Source of the DNA: a virus
Length of the DNA: 32,855 nucleotides
IMG/VR virus record: IMGVR_UViG_3300030329_000032
Coordinates: 1-32,855 of that record
Strand: one strand, 5' to 3'
In this document: piece by piece, positions 23,550 to 31,549 of the stretch
Layout: each line of letters starts with the position of its first letter
Numbering within the stretch: the first letter of the stretch is position 1
Notes under the pieces: generated by a model
Seen by the model: the letters and a program-made list of their open reading frames with translations, nothing else
Databases searched by the model: none
What the model was told of the DNA's origin: nothing
Made by a program: the position numbers and the translations under genes

Positions 23550-24153
23550 TCCAATTTCAGGTGCTATGGCGGCAATGTCTATGCTTCAAATGCAACAGCA
23601 ACAGCAAGCGGCTAAAGCACAGGCAGACGCAACTAATGCTGCATTTGAAGAGAATAATAGAATGCAGAATGAGGCTTACAACAAAGATATGGAAGCCTAT
23701 TGGGATGAAGAGACTGCTATACAAGAACAAATGTTCGACAATGCTGAAGATGCTGCTAAAGCAAAGTTGGAGATGAGGATAGCACAGCAACAAGACGAAG
23801 CTACTATGTTAGTTGCTAATGCTGAGAAAACTGGTGGAGGACAAACACCTCAGACACTACTAGGTAACTTGAGGAGATCCCAGTTAAACACTGCTATAGA
23901 TTTAGATGAATCATACCAGAGGGGAGTAGTCGCATTAAAAGGGGAGAAAGCAGCTTTACAAAGGGATAAACATGTAAGACGCAACCAAGCTATAGGAGCT
24001 ATTAACGGTGCTCCAAGAGCAGGATACCAATCAGAAGGTTCTAAAATGATGGCACTAGGATTAGCAGGAGGCAGTGCATATGTTCAAGGAAATGCACAAC
24101 AAGGTAAAAATATGTGGGGTAAAACAACTCCTAGAAATTATCAATTAACATAA
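23542..24153 (+). CDS. Internal virion protein B, T7 gp14-like (203 aa)
   Basis: ATG 23542 follows AAAGGAAAGAGA. The N-terminus MCDPISGAMAAMSMLQMQQQQQ is a short hydrophobic stretch that runs into a long Gln/Ala/Glu-rich helix with MRIAQQQDEATML, as in T7 gp14 (196 aa), whose N-terminus is also hydrophobic. T7 gp14 is ejected and forms the outer-membrane pore of the DNA-entry channel. Length, position after gp13 and composition agree; sequence identity to T7 is low, as usual for this family. Confidence 0.85.
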   Translation: MCDPISGAMAAMSMLQMQQQQQAAKAQADATNAAFEENNRMQNEAYNKDMEAYWDEETAIQEQMFDNAEDAAKAKLEMRIAQQQDEATMLVANAEKTGGGQTPQTLLGNLRRSQLNTAIDLDESYQRGVVALKGEKAALQRDKHVRRNQAIGAINGAPRAGYQSEGSKMMALGLAGGSAYVQGNAQQGKNMWGKTTPRNYQLT

Positions 24154-24164
24154 TAGGTTAACCA

Positions 24165-25850
24165 ATGGCAGATGCACAAGCAGTTAGTGGAGTTAGAAAA
24201 CAACTTTTACAACGTCAAAGGATAAGTGCTCAAAGAGGGATAAGAGAACCTACTAGACCTGAGAGATACAGAAGAGGTAAAGTATCAAACTCAGGAGCAA
24301 ATTTACAAGCTCCTAGACCTGATCCAACAGCAGGGATGGCTGAAACAGAGAATGCAAAACTTATAGCACAAATGCAGGAGTTTGTATTTGGTAAGGGGAT
24401 GGTTATGGATCAGTATGGACAAGCCGAGAAAGAAAGAGGTATAGCTTCATGGGAAAAAGCTGATGCAGAAACAAGAGAAAGTTATGAGAAAGCTATAAAA
24501 AATGGATGGATAGATAGTAAGGAAAGCCCTTTCTTTAGAGAAGCAGTAACAAATGCTTATACAGATAATCTAACTCATATAGCATCCGTTAAGTTATTTA
24601 CAGATTATGAAAAGTGGCCTGATAGAAATGATCCTTCTAGTGGAAAACTTGATGAATTCTTCCAACAACAGGAAGATGAAATATCTGCTCAAATGGAATC
24701 TATTCCAGATGAAACTCTTCAAAATAGATTCTATGAGCAATGGCAAGTACAGAAACGAGAGTTAGCAAGAAGACACACTACTCATTTGAATGCTAATTAC
24801 CAAGCTAAATCAGAGGATGAGATAGGTAATAAATTTTATAATATGATTAATCAAAATGAGGAAATTCTTGGAAATACTTTTAAAGATAATAATCTTCCTC
24901 TAAACCAAATATTACAAAGCCAAAAATTAACAGAAACAGATTTCCAAGAAGCACAAGATATGTTATCTAGTGTTAAAAAGGATGGTACACTTCCTTCTTC
25001 AGTTATGAAAGATTTAGAACAGAAAGCAATGACTAAGGGAGGAATATGGGAACAAATGTATAAAGGACTAAGTGATAAACCTTTGCCAACTGATGTTCTT
25101 ACATCTATTACTGAACCATCTAGATATAGATCTGATAATTTTGGTGCGTTTAGACCTTCTGAACCTTTTAGATTGAGGGATAAAATAAGAGAAATAACTC
25201 CGGAGGAAGCGGAAATAGTAGGTGTAGGGCTACGATCAGATGGAAGTTTAGTAAATATAACTAAAAACGAGATGGGAGATATAAGAGATAACCAAGCTAA
25301 ACGATTTTTAGACAGCCAAATAGGTAAGGGAGGTGTCACTCCTAATGAATCTCCTGTAGAAACATTTACTAAATTTAACAATATTATAGCTCCCGCACAA
25401 AATAAAAAAGCTAATGACCAGAATCAAAATCTAAAGGAGAGAGAAGCAGAACCTATTATTAAAATGGCTGAAGCACTTAAAAATAATGATAATAAGGCAA
25501 TTCAATCAGAAATAAATAAAGATAAAAACACTGTAACATTAGGAGACAATACTAAAACTGGTGCAAAAGGTTTAATAGCTAAAGGAGGAGGAGCATACGA
25601 TACTTTACCTAAATTTATAGGATTAGCAGAAAATTACTCTGAACCTACTAAAGCATTTGCAAAATCATTTCAGACCTTACCTATTCAAGAACAAAGAAAA
25701 TTATTTACAAACTACCTCAAAGATAATTATACTGGAGGGAAAGGATTCCGAAAGATATGGAATCCAAAGAAGATGCATTTTGTAGGAAAATGGAAAGAAG
25801 CTAAATTTAATTTTGCACATTTTCAAACTTATGTGGAGAGTAAATCATGA
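24165..25850 (+). CDS. Internal virion protein, probable N-terminal half of a divided gp15 (561 aa)
   Basis: A largely helical, charged protein. The region from about residue 60 to 140 (FVFGKGMVMDQYGQAEKERG, YEKAIKNGWIDSKESPFFRE) resembles the T7 gp15 N-terminus, where a charged helix is followed by a segment ending in a hydrophobic Tyr/Ala helix. The C-terminus has AYDTLPKFIGLAENYSEPTKA and a Lys/Arg-rich end. T7 gp15 is 747 aa; this and the next gene overlap by ATGA and together total 1166, so the role appears divided between two genes. gp15 builds the periplasmic part of the DNA-entry tunnel. Start ATG 24165 has only a weak AGG upstream. Confidence 0.7.
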   Translation: MADAQAVSGVRKQLLQRQRISAQRGIREPTRPERYRRGKVSNSGANLQAPRPDPTAGMAETENAKLIAQMQEFVFGKGMVMDQYGQAEKERGIASWEKADAETRESYEKAIKNGWIDSKESPFFREAVTNAYTDNLTHIASVKLFTDYEKWPDRNDPSSGKLDEFFQQQEDEISAQMESIPDETLQNRFYEQWQVQKRELARRHTTHLNANYQAKSEDEIGNKFYNMINQNEEILGNTFKDNNLPLNQILQSQKLTETDFQEAQDMLSSVKKDGTLPSSVMKDLEQKAMTKGGIWEQMYKGLSDKPLPTDVLTSITEPSRYRSDNFGAFRPSEPFRLRDKIREITPEEAEIVGVGLRSDGSLVNITKNEMGDIRDNQAKRFLDSQIGKGGVTPNESPVETFTKFNNIIAPAQNKKANDQNQNLKEREAEPIIKMAEALKNNDNKAIQSEINKDKNTVTLGDNTKTGAKGLIAKGGGAYDTLPKFIGLAENYSEPTKAFAKSFQTLPIQEQRKLFTNYLKDNYTGGKGFRKIWNPKKMHFVGKWKEAKFNFAHFQTYVESKS

Positions 25851-27664
25851 CGACTCCAAATCAAACTAAAGAAAACTGGAATAAATTTAATAAGTTAGAC
25901 ATAAATTTAAAACAACAAAGAGATGAACAAACTGGTGCTTTAACTTTTACACAAGACCTAAATCATACAATAGAGGAGCTAGGTAAGCGAGGTTTTAAAT
26001 ATGGAACAATAAATAAACTAGCTGGTCAAACTATTGCTGAAACTGCTAGAAGGAAAGGAGACCGAAGATACTTAGATATATTAGACAATATCACAACTCC
26101 TGGTGGAGTTTATGGTCACACAGTAGAAGGCCAAAAACTAAAGTGGGGAACAGTACGGCAAATAGAAAATGATGCAGAACAAGATGAAAGGGCTGAGAGA
26201 GCAAGGTATAACCATGAAAGAACACTTCTCCTAGATAGACACAAGATAACACTTGGAGAATTAATAGCAAGGAAAGCATCATTAACAGATCCTAATGAAA
26301 TACAAGAGGTAGAACAAGAGATTAATGATGCACTAATGGCGGCTGGAGTAGATGGAGTAGGTGGACAAGTACAAGTGTATCATGATAGATTAACTAAAGG
26401 ACTAGCTTCTACGACACAAGGAAAAAACAGGATACTAGGTTTGTATGATGTTATGAATCCAGAGGATGCAGACGAACAAACTGTTCATGACTATTTAGTA
26501 GAAGTGTTAGCTGATCCCTCTACGGATTCAACTCCAAAATCAAGACAACAAAGGTTAGCTACAGCATTTGAAGGGATGAATATTACTCTTAATGATGATG
26601 CGAAAGCTCTTGTTAAACAAATGGAACAAGAGTATGTAGCTCCTACAACTACTGAGTTATACAAAGATGAAACCAAAGTATTAAAATATATAGAAGATAA
26701 TCATCTTGCTAGATTCGGTTTGGATAGAAGTCCGATGGGTAGAGCATTAAGAAGAAATGAAGTACCTATACCAGAAGGTATTCATAGAATAACTCAGCGT
26801 TATAAAAGAAAACTAAGAGGAGCTTTTATAGAAGAGTTTGGTAAATATAGTAACCAATTAGAAGGAAGAAGTGAAGATGAAGGTGGGGCAAGGTATGGAT
26901 TTGGTAGTTGGACTGAAGGAGAAAAAGAAGCCTTCTTAGGGTCAGATTCTTACAAAAAGAAAGTTTCAAACCTTATTTCGGAATATGATGCAGAGATGCA
27001 AAAAGCAGTTGATAAACATCTGGGATCAACACAAGTTAAGAAAGATAATACAAAAGATATACAAAATATGATGATGCCCGCAAAAAATGAAGGGCCAAAA
27101 GAATATGAAGATTTACAACGAATGATATACGAAGATTCTGACTCTGCATTATACAGTCCAGTAGATACTTATGAAAGATTTAAAAAAGCTATCTTCGGAT
27201 TAAGTATGGGAGCAACAGAAGAAGCTAAAGAAATAGCAAACCTACATTTTTTTAGTGGAGATATGCAAGATTGGTTTGATGAAGCTGTGGGTGGCTCAGA
27301 TGATCCAAAAGTAAAACAAAAACAATTAGAAGCCTTATGGAACTGGGGCATGTATCTAATTAAAGGGAGACAAATAAAACTTATAGAAATAGATCCTAAC
27401 TTATCTACAGAACAAAAGGAAAAAAGGATTAAAAGGTATCAAAAAGCTAAGTATCCATTTCCCAAAGATATAACCAGTTTTATTGGAGCAAAGAAAATAA
27501 TAGAAGAGGAGACAAAGAAAAAGAAAAAGAAACCTAAAACAAAAAAGCTAAGTTCTTTAAGTAAACCTGAGTCTGTAAAAACAGAAAAGAAGGAAGAAAA
27601 ACCAGCATTTCAAGATGGTGTATTAGATTTAAAAGTAGTATGGAAACGTCTATTCGGAGAATAA
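25847..27664 (+). CDS. Internal virion protein, probable second half of a divided gp15 (605 aa)
   Basis: ATG 25847 overlaps the previous stop (ATGA); GTGGAGAGT precedes it. Residues 55-80 (LAGQTIAETARRKGDRRYLD then DNIT) and the helical ERAERARYNHERTLLL read like the repeated helical hairpins of core proteins. The C-terminal 90 residues are Lys/Glu-rich (EEETKKKKKKPKTKK), with DLKVVWKRLFGE at the end; T7 gp15 also ends basic. It is not a simple continuation of the previous frame, because both have proper starts. No transglycosylase or other enzyme motif is seen. It is placed between gp15-like and gp16-like genes. Confidence 0.65.
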   Translation: MTTPNQTKENWNKFNKLDINLKQQRDEQTGALTFTQDLNHTIEELGKRGFKYGTINKLAGQTIAETARRKGDRRYLDILDNITTPGGVYGHTVEGQKLKWGTVRQIENDAEQDERAERARYNHERTLLLDRHKITLGELIARKASLTDPNEIQEVEQEINDALMAAGVDGVGGQVQVYHDRLTKGLASTTQGKNRILGLYDVMNPEDADEQTVHDYLVEVLADPSTDSTPKSRQQRLATAFEGMNITLNDDAKALVKQMEQEYVAPTTTELYKDETKVLKYIEDNHLARFGLDRSPMGRALRRNEVPIPEGIHRITQRYKRKLRGAFIEEFGKYSNQLEGRSEDEGGARYGFGSWTEGEKEAFLGSDSYKKKVSNLISEYDAEMQKAVDKHLGSTQVKKDNTKDIQNMMMPAKNEGPKEYEDLQRMIYEDSDSALYSPVDTYERFKKAIFGLSMGATEEAKEIANLHFFSGDMQDWFDEAVGGSDDPKVKQKQLEALWNWGMYLIKGRQIKLIEIDPNLSTEQKEKRIKRYQKAKYPFPKDITSFIGAKKIIEEETKKKKKKPKTKKLSSLSKPESVKTEKKEEKPAFQDGVLDLKVVWKRLFGE

Positions 27665-27669
27665 AATAA

Positions 27670-30600
27670 ATGGCTGAACAAGTTATACTAGAGGAAGAAG
27701 ATAGTACTCTTCCAATACCTGAAGAAGAGGTTATAGAGGAAGATATAAGTCTAGATGAAAGTCCTGATACAAGGTATGACGAATTAGGAGTTAGTGAGTT
27801 TGAACAATTACTGATGGAAGATTCCCAAAGACTCTCTAGTGTACCTGAGTTTGAACAAGAGGAGACAGAGGATTACGAAGCTCCATCAGGTGTTGTAGGA
27901 TATGGTCTACAAGCTCTAGGAGGTGTGTTAGACATGATAGAGAACACAGGAGACCTTCTAGGAGTAGATGATCTCCATAAAGCAGTAGAAGAGAAGGTAG
28001 AGTCGTTAAACATTGATTCCCATAAGTTAGTGTTTAATATAAAAGGATTTGAAAACTATGATCCTAATAGACCTACTATATCCTTTATGAGTGACTCAGA
28101 ATGGGATAAGCTACATTCAGAAGATAAAGTCTCGTTTATGCCTACAGTTGAAAAGTCTGATGATGTAGGACACCAGTTAACCAGAAGTTTGTCAAATGTA
28201 GTAGCAGGATTAATACCAGCCGCTAGAATAATAAAGGGAGTAAAAGGTGTGGCTACAGGAGTAGGCATAGGTACTGCCACTACTACCTCATCTAAAGCAG
28301 TCAAAGGTCTAAAGAAGTTTGGAGACATTACTGCCGTAGGGACACTTGGTAGTGTATTCTCATTCAAACCTTATGAGCCTAGAATGGCTAACTCTATGAT
28401 AGAGTTTGTAGAGAACACTCCATTTGAAGTTAGTCAACCCTTCTTTGAATGGCTTCAAGCATCTGATGATAACTCAGAAGTAGAAGAGAGATTTAAGATT
28501 GCTTTGGAATCCATGTTAATGGATGGTATACTAGTTGGTGCATACTCTACTTTCTTTAAGGTATTCAAGAGAGAAAGAAGCCTAATGAAAGCTGAAGCTG
28601 GTGGTGCTACACCTCAACAGTTAGAAGAGATTAACAAAATAGGGATCAATACTGTAAATAGCGGTGAAGTCTTAGATGTTGTCTATCCTCCAAGTAGGAC
28701 ACCTATCAAAGAACAAGCTAGGGCAGAAGTCCAAAGTTTAAAGAATGCATCAAAAGACTCAGAAGAATTTGTTAAATTAGGTGATGTAGATAACACAGCA
28801 GGACAAACAGTTCTTCAAGCTAGTACACTATCTGAGACAGGAGTAACTAATGTAGTCAAGTCATTAGCAAAAGCTATGGCTACGGGAGATGAAGTAGGTG
28901 CATCTACTGCTATGTCTTTAGTAGGGAGAGACCCATTGATTAATATTAATAGTATTGATGATATAGGTGTTAAGAATGTAATAAATGCTATTTCAAACGA
29001 ACTAGATCGTGAAGCCGCTTTACTTGGTAGGGTTACTTTTGATGCAAAAGGAAACCCACTTCGTGTAGACCAGATAGGACAAAAGACATACAAACAAGCA
29101 GAGAAAGAAGGACTTTCATATGCTAATTATGTCAGAAGGGCATCTGGTCTTGATAAAGATGCTTTTAAAAATCTAGCCGATTCACTAGCTATTCCTGAGA
29201 AAGAGTTGTTTACTCTTATGAAAGCTGATAGGCTCATGGCAGATCAAATTGGGTCAAGAGTATTAGGATGGCAAATGGTATTAGATGACCTTACTAAACA
29301 GTTTTATAATAGTTTGCAAGGTAAAGACTTTGGAGATGAGTTTGTTCAACTAATGGCGGCAAAACATATTGATGTTATAACAAAGCTACACCAAGCATTT
29401 GCAGAGTTACCTAGAGGATTAGGTAGGGGATTAGCGTACCGAAATATTAAGATGAAGAATAAGTACCTTAATAAAAATGGTACGATGAAACCTGATATTG
29501 AATTATCTGATGTGGAGATACTAAAGAGAAAGGAGTTTCTAAGAAAACAAATTCATGGTAAGGGTTTAAATAGGGAAGTACTTGAAAGTATAAATGCTAT
29601 ACTAGGTACTCCATCAGCTAGACTAAGATCAAGAAGATTAAAAGAAGCATTAAAAGGTAAAAGGAGGATAGGCAAAGCTGTTCAAGAGGTATACAGAGGT
29701 ATGCTTCTAGCTAATATAAAGTCTATGACTACTAACTTGCTTGGGAATATGATGGAGACAATGCTTATTCCTACTGCTAAGACAATAGGACATATATCAA
29801 CATTTAATCTGAAAGGTGCTAAAGAAGAACTTGGTTTTGTATTTAATATGTTAATGAGTACTAGGAGAGCTTTCTCAGCAGGAATGGATGCTTTGATACA
29901 TGAGAGAAACCTATTAGACCCACTACGAACAAAAGCCGAGACTCCAAGCGGTGACGTAGTTAGAGGCTTCTATATGCAAATGGATAAGGCAGTTGATGCA
30001 GGATACTGGCATCCTCAAAACTGGATTCCGCTTGTAGTTAACTCATTTGGTAAAGTATCTAGACTATCTCTTAGAATACTAGGAGCACAGGATGAGTTCT
30101 TTAAGATGCTTACCTACAATGGTAAAGCAATGTCAAAGATTACAAAGGCTATGCCTGATAACTTATCTAGAGCAGATAAGAAAGCCTTTATAAGAAGAAA
30201 CCTAGACCATTTCTACGATGAAGCAGGAGAAGCAGTTGATAGAGACTTACTAGAGTACTCAAGACGAGCTACGTTCCAAGAGGGACTGGAGAAAGGATTT
30301 GCAAATAATCTACACCAACTTGTAGATAAACATCCTATGACATTAGGACTTATATTTCCATTTGTTAGAACTCCAGCTAACTTAATTAGTAGGTTTATCC
30401 AACGTACTCCTGTAGCTAACTTTGCTTTAAGTAAAAGAACTAGAGACATGTGGACATCTGGTGATCCATCCCAAAGGGCAGAAGTTATAGGTAATACAAT
30501 TATGGGGGTAGGATTATATGGTACTGCGGTATCATATGCTATGGATGGAACTATAACAGGAGCAGGGCCAATAGATCGTGAGAAAAACCAACTATGGAGA

Positions 30601-31506
30601 GCCGCAGGATTTAAACCATTTTCTTGGAAAGTAGAAACTCCAAGAGGCCCAGTATGGATTAAGTACGATAGATTAGAGCCATCTTCAATGCCCTTCTTAT
30701 ATGTAGCTACACTACATGAGAACCTCTATAGATTCAGAGAAGATCCTGACTCATTAGAAGATGCTATTGGGTTATTTATAGCATGTACAGCAAAAACTAT
30801 GGTTGATAGAACTTGGTTAAGAGGAGTTAAAGCTCTAATGGATGGAGTAGATAGTGCAATACATAATGAAAATCCTTCTGATATTCCAGTTTCTATAGCT
30901 AAGAATTTTATTCCAGCTATTCCTGCTCAAGTACATAGATTAAGCGGAATAGCAGAAGAGGAGTCTGGTGCATACACATTTAGACAAGCGTTAACTTGGC
31001 AAGAGAAGATGATGGCTAAGTTACCCCCAATGGAAGGTTATGACGCAGTTAAATATAACTGGTTAACAGGTAAGCCTATGATGCTTCCTACTGGTAGTGA
31101 CTTTGGTTTAGATATGCACTTTGAAGAACCAGATAAGTATATGCAGGAATTACTAAGGTTTGGACAGACTATACAACCATTAAGTAAAAGACTTAGTGGT
31201 ATTGAGTTATCCTCCGATCAATACTCTAGACTTAGTGAGTTAACTGGTACAACTAGAATAGAAGGTAGAACCTTAATGGAATCTCTACAGGATCTAATGG
31301 ATTCACCAGAGTATGATTATGATGAAGATAGGATATACCATGCTGACTTTCCTTCTCCACAAACTACAGCAGTTAAATACTTAGTCAATGCTTATAAGGA
31401 ACAAGCTAGAATGAATCTGCTCCAAGAAGATGATGAACTATTTAAAGAATGGCAAAACGTAACTATGGAAAAAGCAGAAGTAGGAGCAGGATTATTAAAT
31501 CAATAA
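27670..31506 (+). CDS. Internal core protein, T7 gp16-like (1278 aa)
   Basis: Size and position match T7 gp16 (1318 aa), the largest ejected core protein. Visible signatures of this family include GMLLANIKSMTTNLLGNMME (about 677-696) and HPMTLGLIFPFVRTPANLIS (about 888-907), a motif common to the large ejection proteins of podoviruses. The N-terminus is very acidic (VILEEEDSTLPIPEEEVIEE) and I see no soluble-lytic-transglycosylase motif there, whereas T7 gp16 begins with that domain. A Gly/Val/Ala-rich stretch near 178-212 (VVAGLIPAARIIKGVKGVAT) could contact the inner membrane. It is followed by the 21-bp promoter-like repeat. Confidence 0.85.
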   Translation: MAEQVILEEEDSTLPIPEEEVIEEDISLDESPDTRYDELGVSEFEQLLMEDSQRLSSVPEFEQEETEDYEAPSGVVGYGLQALGGVLDMIENTGDLLGVDDLHKAVEEKVESLNIDSHKLVFNIKGFENYDPNRPTISFMSDSEWDKLHSEDKVSFMPTVEKSDDVGHQLTRSLSNVVAGLIPAARIIKGVKGVATGVGIGTATTTSSKAVKGLKKFGDITAVGTLGSVFSFKPYEPRMANSMIEFVENTPFEVSQPFFEWLQASDDNSEVEERFKIALESMLMDGILVGAYSTFFKVFKRERSLMKAEAGGATPQQLEEINKIGINTVNSGEVLDVVYPPSRTPIKEQARAEVQSLKNASKDSEEFVKLGDVDNTAGQTVLQASTLSETGVTNVVKSLAKAMATGDEVGASTAMSLVGRDPLININSIDDIGVKNVINAISNELDREAALLGRVTFDAKGNPLRVDQIGQKTYKQAEKEGLSYANYVRRASGLDKDAFKNLADSLAIPEKELFTLMKADRLMADQIGSRVLGWQMVLDDLTKQFYNSLQGKDFGDEFVQLMAAKHIDVITKLHQAFAELPRGLGRGLAYRNIKMKNKYLNKNGTMKPDIELSDVEILKRKEFLRKQIHGKGLNREVLESINAILGTPSARLRSRRLKEALKGKRRIGKAVQEVYRGMLLANIKSMTTNLLGNMMETMLIPTAKTIGHISTFNLKGAKEELGFVFNMLMSTRRAFSAGMDALIHERNLLDPLRTKAETPSGDVVRGFYMQMDKAVDAGYWHPQNWIPLVVNSFGKVSRLSLRILGAQDEFFKMLTYNGKAMSKITKAMPDNLSRADKKAFIRRNLDHFYDEAGEAVDRDLLEYSRRATFQEGLEKGFANNLHQLVDKHPMTLGLIFPFVRTPANLISRFIQRTPVANFALSKRTRDMWTSGDPSQRAEVIGNTIMGVGLYGTAVSYAMDGTITGAGPIDREKNQLWRAAGFKPFSWKVETPRGPVWIKYDRLEPSSMPFLYVATLHENLYRFREDPDSLEDAIGLFIACTAKTMVDRTWLRGVKALMDGVDSAIHNENPSDIPVSIAKNFIPAIPAQVHRLSGIAEEESGAYTFRQALTWQEKMMAKLPPMEGYDAVKYNWLTGKPMMLPTGSDFGLDMHFEEPDKYMQELLRFGQTIQPLSKRLSGIELSSDQYSRLSELTGTTRIEGRTLMESLQDLMDSPEYDYDEDRIYHADFPSPQTTAVKYLVNAYKEQARMNLLQEDDELFKEWQNVTMEKAEVGAGLLNQ

Positions 31507-31522
31507 TATATGGACATTTACG
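31502..31522 (+). promoter_or_regulatory. Candidate phage promoter P3 before the tail fibre (second copy of the 21-bp repeat)
   Basis: Identical over 21 bases to 436-456, with the core ATATGGACATTTACG. It spans the gp16 stop codon and lies 27 bases ahead of the tail-fibre ATG. T7 also places a late promoter just before gene 17. The exact repetition at two unrelated intergenic sites about 31 kb apart is the strongest sequence evidence for a phage-specific promoter. The function itself is inferred. Confidence 0.6.
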
Positions 31523-31549
31523 GATTAAACTTTAAAATAAAAGACTGAT

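Noticed and set aside
24851-25381. 176-residue minus-strand frame opposite the gp15-like gene
   Set aside because: Serine/leucine-rich translation typical of an antisense shadow, and it would be the only minus-strand gene.
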